The notes beneath the pieces were generated by a model. It had not been told where the DNA came from, searched no databases, and saw only the letters and a program-made list of their open reading frames with translations. A stretch of 64,000 nt of DNA from Pseudoips prasinana (Eukaryota; Arthropoda; Insecta; Lepidoptera; Nolidae), in assembly GCA_951640165.1 (NCBI GenBank), contig OX621257.1, positions 7,637,201 through 7,701,200 of the forward strand, read 5' to 3'. Below are positions 56,426 to 64,000 of the stretch, in pieces; position 1 is the stretch's first letter; each line of letters opens with the position of its first letter. The position numbers and the translations under genes were made by a program.

Positions 56426-57439
56426 AATTTAAGATTATCGTGTAGTTTCCTTATTTTGATACGGTTACTCGTATTGTCAGATGCATACATATATTTACTT
56501 GTATTTAGTATGCTATGTTTAGCAGAGAGATCGAGCTCCCCAGATCTAGACAACAAGTTCAGGCCTACTTTTTGAATGAAAAATGACCTTGATATATTTA
56601 CTGGAAGAAGGATCCTAACGCTTTCAATGTAAATGTTTACCCTTAATTAGAAATACTTTTTCTCTTGCTTGTTTCCTCCGTTTTCACCAATTATAAAATG
56701 ATTATGCAAGATAATAGACAACCTGACAATAGATATTATTGTCGTTACTCACTCGCCTAGTGAGATGGGAATACAACATAATAGTGTGGCAAAGCCAATA
56801 AAGAGGCCTTTTCGTAACAAGCACTCAAAATGGAGACAATTGAATTTGTTCTCCCAACACAATAAAACCATAACGACACAGCGTGTAAAAATTATGGAAA
56901 TTTGGTCATAATAATAACATTGATGATTTCTTAAAAGAAAAAATCCTGTAGTATTAAACTTCATTACATAACAGTTCAGGTTAAAAGTTAATTTCTCATC
57001 TGAAAACACATTCCGTTCAGCACTTTCTCCCATATTGAGAAAACGATTTCGTTCATATGCTAATATCAGGATATGGCTTAAAGGTATTTACTAAACTCAA
57101 TACTGTGGTACTTGTTTTGTAAGTAGATGGTTCCCAAACGCAGAAATACCATTGACAACTAAATGATAATAAAAATAATAAAAAAATAAAAAAAATGTCA
57201 TTTTGTCTACTTGCATTCACGAATGCACAACGAGTATAGATAAACTGGATTTATAACAAGATTCCTGATGAAATTAAGGTACTTTTAATGGTCCGATTCA
57301 AAAAGGCTTAACGCAAATGGCTAAATGAGATTTCTTTCTGTACAGTACAGGAATTACTGCAGCCTAAACAAATTATAGTACCTGTTGTGGTACCAATGTT
57401 CTTACATCCACTTCTAAAACCATATTTATTTGCAAATAA
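56426..57439. other. No gene seen
   Basis: AT-rich. The longest frame (minus 56749-57033) has no recognisable protein features. Confidence 0.4.
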
Positions 57440-58150
57440 ATCGTTGATGACTTTATTATAATGTATATTTTAAAGAGTCGTGATGTGATAACGACCGAAT
57501 ATACGAATACCATACCAATATAATTATTGAACCATGATAGCATTACGGTCATTTACTCACATATGTATTTTAACTGAGGCAGATTAGTAGCCTAAACGGG
57601 CGTCTAAAAATGTATATTTTAAAGAGTTTGAAGCGGTTACGACCGAATATACGAATAACATACCAATATAATTATTGAACCGTAATGCGATTACGGTCAT
57701 TTACTCACATATGTATGTGTTTTATCCGACGCAGATTAGCAAAAGGTTTTTCTGGCGTTTAAAAATGTATATTTTAAAGAGTCGTGATGAGATTACGACC
57801 GAATATATGAATACCATACCAATATAATTATTGAACCATGATGGCATTACGGTCATTTACTCACATATGTATTGTAGCCTAAGCTGGCATCTAAAAATAT
57901 ATATTTTAAAGAGTAGTGATACGATTACGACTAATATACGAATACCATAACAATATAATTATTGAACCGTGACACGATTACGGTCATTTACTCACATATG
58001 TATTTTAACTGAGGCCGATTAGTAGCCTAAACGGGCGTCTAAAAATGTATATTTTAAAGAGTTTTGAAGCGGTTACGACCGAATATACGAATATCATACC
58101 AATATAATTATTTAACCGTAATGCGATTACGGTCATTTACTCACATAATT
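57440..58150. repeat. Tandem array, ~120-165-bp units, five copies
   Basis: Each unit has ATGTATATTTTAAAGAG (57461, 57610, about 57775, about 57897, 58045), then ACGACCGAATATACGAATA, ACCAATATAATTATTGAACC and TTACGGTCATTTACTCACAT. Within the unit, CGATTACGACCG and GCGATTACGGTC are near-inverted motifs. Unit length varies through deletions (for example the CAGATTAG-CCTAAACGGGC segment). Confidence 0.92.
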
Positions 58151-58589
58151 TATATTTTATTTTATGTGAATAATGCATCTGAGCATTCATATTTAGCAAA
58201 TTAGGATATACGCTCCATTGTCGCCGAATTAAATTGACCCGATTATACATACTCTTGATAATGTTATCGCTACGCAGGATCCTACCGCTGATATTGCTAC
58301 CCCGACCAAATAATCTAATAAAGATGAACTCTCAGCACCTGAGCGTTGGCCGCAGGCCTTTTGGGATGTCTTAAGTGTATCAAAAATTAAAGTTGTCATT
58401 TATGAACCTAAGATAAGAGACGTTGTTTCAAATATTAGGAATAACGATTCCAATATTTAAAATTCTTGTAAGCGAGGCCTCAATCGCATCTAATTCTTTT
58501 CTCACAATTAGAATGAGATATGCCCAGGGAAAACCCTGATAGTATACATAGAACTAATAGGACCGTTTAGAGACACGTCTATCGCCGAA
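58151..58589. other. No gene seen
   Basis: No coding or clear repeat; AT-rich. Confidence 0.4.
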
Positions 58590-58876
58590 AGGTTATTTAT
58601 TTAATTTATTTATTTATGTACACACAAAAAACATAAAAAAAATTAACATAACGGAAACGAAGAGTACATAGGATCTGCTTATTTCGTAAGAAATTTCTTC
58701 CAGCAGACCCGCGACAGGAAATAAATAATTAAAGATAGTCAATACTGTGTGTAGGTCAACAATATACTTACATACTAATAATTTACATAAATACTTGAAT
58801 ACGAATATATACCTCTATTATACTCAGAGTTAATTTAAAATACACTAAATACTAATACTAATGTACATTCTAACTG

Positions 58877-61803
58877 GATGAAATAGATAGATAGTGTTTT
58901 TTGATTTGTGTTTTGAAAGAATAAATAGAATTGCAGTTCCGAATATTTGGCGGAAGAGAGTTCCACAGCCTAACCGCATGAACAGTAAAGGAGTAGGAAT
59001 AGAAATCGGTTTTATGGAGGGGAAATTTTAGAAGGGATTTCATGTGCGATCTGCAAAGAGCACCAGGTGCAGATTTAAAGGTGAAGCGCTCTCGTAGATA
59101 GGAAGGGGATTAAGGATTATGGAGGATATTAAAAAGGAGACACAATATGCGAGTGTTCCTACGAAAACGAATTGGGAGCCACTTGAGATCTTTACGAAGT
59201 TTGGAGACATGGTCGAACTTTTTCAGGCCGTATATAAACCGAATGCATAGATTTTGTAAACGCTCAAGTTTATTTAGAAGCTTCTCAGTAGCGTCTAGAT
59301 AGCAACTGTCAGCATAATCCAAGATGGGCATTATCAGAGTCTGGGCAAGAGAGATTTTCGTTTTCAAAGGTAAAAAGTTTTGAAGGCATTTCAACGAGTG
59401 GAACGTGAAGTGGACTTTTTTGCTGACTTCAGCGGTTTGTGCGTTCCAAGAGAGGTTGCAATCGAAAGTAAGTCCAAGATTTTTTGCTGTATCGGAATAA
59501 ATAATTGGTACACCATCGAGGTACACTGGTGGAAAAGAATTAGGATCAAATTCACTGCGCATATGCCTACTGCCTAAGACCATGGCCTGCGATTTCGCAG
59601 GATTTAAAAGTAAACCATGAGACTGAGCCCAAAGACTAATTAACCCCAGATCGTGATTCATTGCAGCAATGGCAGCATCAACATCATCAAGGGTGAACGA
59701 CCGATAAACTTGCAAATCGTCTGCGTAGAGATGGAAATTAGAGGAGATATCTTTTGTAACAGAGTTAATAAAAATAGAGAATAATAAGGGAGATAGAACG
59801 CCACCCTGAGGCACACCCGCACTGAGCTCACACCAATCGGAGAATGACTCGTCAAGGCGTACACATTGCGAGCGACCCCGAAGATAAGAGTCAAACCAGG
59901 TTAAGGTAGAAGGTGAAAAGTTGAGTGAAGAGAGAATACCGAGAAGGATGTCAAAATCGACTGAATTAAATGCTGTACTAAAATCTAAAAGTATGAGAAC
60001 GGTAAGAGATTTATTGTCCATAGCCCATCGAATGTCGTCGGTGACTTTGACAAGGGCAGTTACCGTGCTATGGCCAGATCGGAAACCAGACTGGAAAGGA
60101 TTAAAAATACGGTTACAAGAAAGGAAATCGGACAGCTGCTTATGAACAATATGCTCCAAAACTTTGGAAAGGAACGGAAGGATAGAAATAGGACGAAACT
60201 GGGACGGTGCTGATGGATCGGAGACTTTAGGCAGAGGAATGATATGAGCTTGTTTCGAAGCAGTGGGAAAACGGGAAGAAAATAAAGAATAATTGAACAA
60301 ATGAGTAAGAATAGGAAGGACAGTAGGAAGGATAGGATTTATCATTTTGGAGCATAGATTATCATGTCCAGCAGAAGTTGAAGAGATTGAAAGAACAGAT
60401 TTTTTGACATCCTCCTCGGTAACAGAAGTAAAGCTGAAAGAAGAATCATGTGTGATTGGAGACTGTAAAAGATCAAGCAGTGTCTTGGTTTTGACATGTG
60501 TATCAAGAGTAACAGGGGGAGCAGAAAAGTGTGAATTGAGGGAATTTAAATCAAGGTATTTACAGGCCAAAGAGGGAGATTTACCTATACCATTGGACTT
60601 AAGAAATTTCCAAACTGAAGAAGGATCGCGGTTATCGAGAGACTTGTAGAAGTGGCGCTTCTTAGCATCACGACACAGACGATTGCACACATTACGCAAA
60701 GATTTATACCTATTCAGGTTTACCTCCGTGGGATTCCGCTTGTATCGTCTCTTAGCTTTATCCCTACAAGCCATTGATTCTTTAATAGAGTCATTGATCC
60801 ACGGAGCAGGGTTATGCTTCATCCAAACACGTCGTTTGGGAGCATGACGCTCGTATAATAGGTACAGGATATTCGAGTTAAAAGCATCCACCTTACAATC
60901 AATGTTGAGAGCATTGTATACTCCTGACCAATCAATACAATTAGCGTCTCGCTGTAATGCCTTCAAATCAATACCTTTGAAATTTCGAAGAGATAGAAAA
61001 TTAGATTTGCGTTTAGGGGAACGAATTCTGAAAGATAAATAAATCAAATCATGATATGAAAAAGAAGCAGTGAGTTGACCGTGAGTAGCGACTTGGTCGG
61101 AGGAGACAATCATAAGATCCAAGAGTGAAGGAGAGTTATTAGGGGCATAATGAGTTTCTATAAGAGGGAGAATATGAAGATTAATAGAAGAAAGAAGGGA
61201 TAGTAGCTTACGAGAACGATGATCATTTTTTACTAAGCAGGTAATAAAGTCGCCCATCAGGATTACGTGATCATAAATAGGGCACAGGTTATTTAACAGG
61301 GTGTCGAGAGAGTCAAAGTAGTCGACACGTAGGTTGGGGCTGTAATATACTCCAAGGAGTACCTTAGTATGATGGAAAGTTATTTCTAGAAATAAATGTT
61401 CAGCAGACCCAGTATATTGCGAAGGGGATGTGCTGATAATTTTGTACGGAATATCAGCTCGGAGATATATCCCAACGCCACCGCAGCCTTTATTAATTCT
61501 ATCGTTTCGAATTAAAACGTACCCTGGAAGTGCCACAAAAGCAGATTGGACAAAGGTTTCAGAAAAGTTTCGGAAATCAATAGAGCATCGATGGGAGAAT
61601 TGCTAATAGACGCTAGAAGTTCGGAGTAATGACCGGGAACACTCTGCGCATTGATATGAGCAACGTTAAAATTTTTACTATAATCGGATAGGATAGAGGA
61701 CAACTGATCATGCAACGTCAATACTGTGGAATGATCACTCTCTGCACTGATAAAACTGACTGAAGATGAGTTACATGAGAAAAAAACTATCATCTAGGTT
61801 CAT
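58877..61803 (-). pseudogene. Element Y ORF2: endonuclease and reverse transcriptase, frameshifted
   Basis: ATG at 61803. An extra T in the run at 61780-61786 shifts the frame after four codons, and a second shift lies near 61550. From there 59110-61536 is open for 808 codons. Endonuclease: YVLIRNDRINKGCGGVGIYL, LMGDFITCL (the catalytic Asn of GDFN is Ile here) and SYHDLIYLSF. RT: FRPISILPFLSKVLEHIV, ILLDFSTAFNSVDF, AGVPQGGVLSPLLF and FHLYADDLQVY. The thumb and C-terminus follow. A TAA at about 59113 interrupts HNP-stop-SPSYL and the frame then continues to about 58877. Inactive by four independent lesions. Confidence 0.87.
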
Positions 61804-62464
61804 GATATTATTCTTAATGTACCTATAAATAAATATATAAAGTCAAAAAAATAAATATATATATAATATGACAACTTAAATATAAATAAATATATGTATA
61901 CCTATATATAAAAACAACAACAAGTGTATGACGGTTACTAAACTCTCCCACTCGCTGGTAAGATAGAAGAAATTGCTTTTACTAGTTTAACTTATGAAAT
62001 ATATATACAGACAAATAAATTAATTTAACATTCTATACACACAAACATTCACATCCACATTTTACATCACACAATTGGTAGGCATGTAATACTAGTAATA
62101 ACTAAACGTGACGTAATATTAAATAAAAAATTAAAGAATTTTATTAAACATAAACATTGTTTGCACAAGATGTACCACAATGTACTAATAAAAGAAAGTA
62201 GCACTACTAACAACAAAACGTACTTGTCAGTACGAAAGGCTTTCAATCTAAATGTCAAACTACAGAAAGTAAATAAATGCCTTCATTTATGCTTAATATA
62301 AAACAAAGTTATCGAATATAAAGAAAGAAAAGGGTAATTGGACAGGTGAAATAATATTACATACCCATAGTGAAGTGAAGAATGCTTTATCAGTAATATA
62401 CGACTGAATGCAGGAGAACAGAGATTATAACAGATGTTGATATCAACATAAGGAAAGACATTCA

Positions 62465-63223
62465 TTAATTACGTCGTGTTCTACGTGATTTTGCTCCTTT
62501 AGGGGCCTCGGCAATTGCAGATGTAGCTGGTTGTTCGGCAGCTTGGGGAGACGCACTCTCTGAAAACTGGGAAATCAACGCTTCAAGTTCTCTCATCGTC
62601 TCAATCTTCCGACGAGAATTTTCTGGTGTCAGAATTATTATATTACCAGAGAATGACCAAACGTTCTTCATCTGGAAATGTTTGCGTGCAGCAATGAAAA
62701 CACGGTGTCTTATCTGTGTTAAGAACTCCGAGATAGTGAAGCCACTGCCCTTCAGGGTTGTTTTGTTGTCCCAAACCAGATGTCGATGCTCCATGCTACG
62801 AAAACGGATGAGTATAGGACGAGGTTTCTTTGAGCCGGTGCCCAGACGGTGACAAGTCTCAATATCTTTGCTTTCAATATCTGTCAACTGCATATGGTTG
62901 GTTAATACATTGATAGTGGTGCTTGGTAACTTCTCATCAGGCTTCTCAGGCACTCCATGGAGCAAAAGAGTCTTTCTTCTCATGACTGTTTCATGACGAT
63001 CCAACCCAAGAGAAAGAAGGTGCAGTTGTTCCCTGAAATGCCTGATTGTGTTAAGAAAGAACATCTTGATATCCATAAACTCTGATGACAGGGTGGCTAG
63101 GTCTGATGACTGCAATGACCCTGAGCCTGTCATGGCTTGCTGGAGCTTGTCTTCATGGGTCTTCATTCTTGAATTCATCAGTTTCTCAAATGTCTCAAAA
63201 CTTTTCTCAAATTGGCCTTCCAT
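62465..63223 (-). CDS. Element Y ORF1 (RNA-binding, coiled coil)
   Basis: 252 residues, intact. An N-terminal likely coiled coil (MEGQFEKSFETFEKLMNSRM) precedes RRKTLLLHGVPEKPDEKLPS, ETCHRLGTGSKKPRPILIRF, LVWDNKTTLKGSGFTISEFL and NIIILTPENSRRKIE, the L1-ORF1-like RNA-binding part. It is clearly homologous to element X ORF1 along its length. The tail is basic (KGAKSRRTRRN). Confidence 0.8.
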   Translation of the reverse strand: MEGQFEKSFETFEKLMNSRMKTHEDKLQQAMTGSGSLQSSDLATLSSEFMDIKMFFLNTIRHFREQLHLLSLGLDRHETVMRRKTLLLHGVPEKPDEKLPSTTINVLTNHMQLTDIESKDIETCHRLGTGSKKPRPILIRFRSMEHRHLVWDNKTTLKGSGFTISEFLTQIRHRVFIAARKHFQMKNVWSFSGNIIILTPENSRRKIETMRELEALISQFSESASPQAAEQPATSAIAEAPKGAKSRRTRRN

Positions 63224-63440
63224 AATTCAGTGAGTGTTAAAAAAAAGAAAGTTACAAAATAAACTAAGTGAAAGTTTTAAAATAGCAAGTAAGGGTAAGT
63301 TTAGCAATTGATTAATACATAGATTATAATAATACAATCAGAAATACTATTTTTAATTGTAAAATATAATAGGAGCACTATCAAGTATGTATCAATTGTA
63401 TGCCTACCCACACAGGAAAAAGGTTAATTCTGACCACTAA

Positions 63441-64000
63441 AAATATACCACAACGCAACCGCGTCCACAATCAGCCACTGTATCCAGCAAGTATTGCAAG
63501 AGAGCGGATATTGACACAAGCGTATACTCTGCGCATAGCGCTCGCCACGCAGAGACGTCCGTCGATGCGTTTCCATTGAAGTGATTAGGAAGGCAGCAGG
63601 ATGGTCATGAAATTCCCACGGATTTAGTAAATTTTATGACAGATCGAATAATGATCCTGTATTTAAAAGTGCCAGTTAATGATGGTTAAGTGTAGTTAAA
63701 AATGATTAAGTTAATAAGATAAAGCAAATTATTACTTGTATTAATTCGTTTATGGGTGTTGGTTCAATACTCTTACTAACGATTTCCCTAAAGCTCTAAA
63801 CATCTACTGTGTAATATGAAAATCTCGAGGATACAGGGACGTAATATAATTGAAGGTTAAACAAACTTACCTTAAGTGAAGTTTGACGATAATTATATGA
63901 GTCGTTGCATCCGAAGAGATTTTCGATCCCTCCCTCCCTTAAAGTATTCTTATGAATACTTTTTTCCCGTTATTTGCTTTTAATGCTTTGCCTTTAGTGA
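63441..64000. other. No gene seen
   Basis: 63530-63570 is CG-rich (CGCATAGCGCTCGCCACGC). 63803-63848 is shared, inverted, with 41546-41591. Nothing else recognised. Confidence 0.4.

Larger units (their letters stand above)
58590..63440 (-). mobile_element. CR1/Jockey-group non-LTR element Y
   Basis: Minus-strand relative of element X with full domain content: ORF1 (62465-63223), a spacer of about 660 bases, ORF2 (about 58877-61803, broken) and a 3' UTR ending in TAAA/TAAATAAA repeats at about 58596-58618. The 5' UTR contains ATGCCTACCCACACAGGAAA (about 63400), shared with X. The exact 5' end is not resolved. Confidence 0.85.

Noticed and set aside
57440..58150. CRISPR-like array
   Set aside because: Units are adjacent tandem copies without unique spacers, in a eukaryotic genome.

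Overview
The window looks like nuclear DNA from a lepidopteran (moth or butterfly). Support: AT-rich introns with GT/AG junctions, a fast-evolving CYP4-clan P450 locus resembling the lepidopteran CYP340/CYP341 group, and a dense load of R1, LOA, CR1/Jockey-like, RTE, Helitron, piggyBac, Ty3/gypsy, MITE and tRNA-derived SINE sequence of the kinds common in Lepidoptera. All names come from reading motifs; no database search was possible.

Host genes. Two P450 copies lie in the same orientation. Copy A (6175-22309, + strand) supplies seven phase-consistent exons coding for 374 residues, from the helix-C WxxxR motif to the stop. They carry helix I, ExxR, the PERW box and the haem-binding cysteine. 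Its first exons are not in the window, and one of its introns starts with GC instead of GT. Copy B (32369-40116, + strand) supplies five exons, including the N-terminal exons missing from the view of A. It has no in-frame ATG, a premature TGA in exon 3 and a one-base deletion in exon 5, so it reads as a pseudogene. I see no other convincing host gene.

Layout. 1-5137: an R1-clade retrotransposon 3' end directly abutting a frameshifted CR1/Jockey-like element. 6175-22309: P450 A, its introns full of older repeats, including a Helitron (13070-16504) with degraded helicase and a recent 357-bp tandem duplication, several SINEs, two foldback MITEs and relic LINE pieces. 22310-25146: relics, a perfect 63-bp hairpin and a long T-tract. 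25147-31055: an apparently intact LOA-like retrotransposon with two overlapping ORFs and a 13-bp target duplication. 31523-32081: a 5'-truncated copy of the R1-like element at the left edge. 32369-40116: P450 B, with repeats in its introns and a cysteine-codon-rich minisatellite. 40206-42660: SINE, Helitron-like and RTE relics. 42665-52598: a Ty3/gypsy element on the minus strand with near-identical 637-bp LTRs, whose reverse transcriptase is split by a 3.1-kb piggyBac-like transposon (46021-49126). 52785-56050 and 58590-63440: two related minus-strand non-LTR elements with ORF1 and ORF2. The first has lost the RT core by an in-frame deletion; the second carries frameshifts. Between them is a five-copy tandem array (57440-58150).

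The best candidates for something undescribed are: the piggyBac-like transposon with 15-bp terminal repeats and a CTAT target duplication in place of TTAA, whose target can be reconstructed because it interrupts a coding frame; the 81-bp perfect inverted repeat with a nested 68-bp duplication at the 3' end of the gypsy coding region; and the Helitron with two 5'-like ends and two helicase C-termini.
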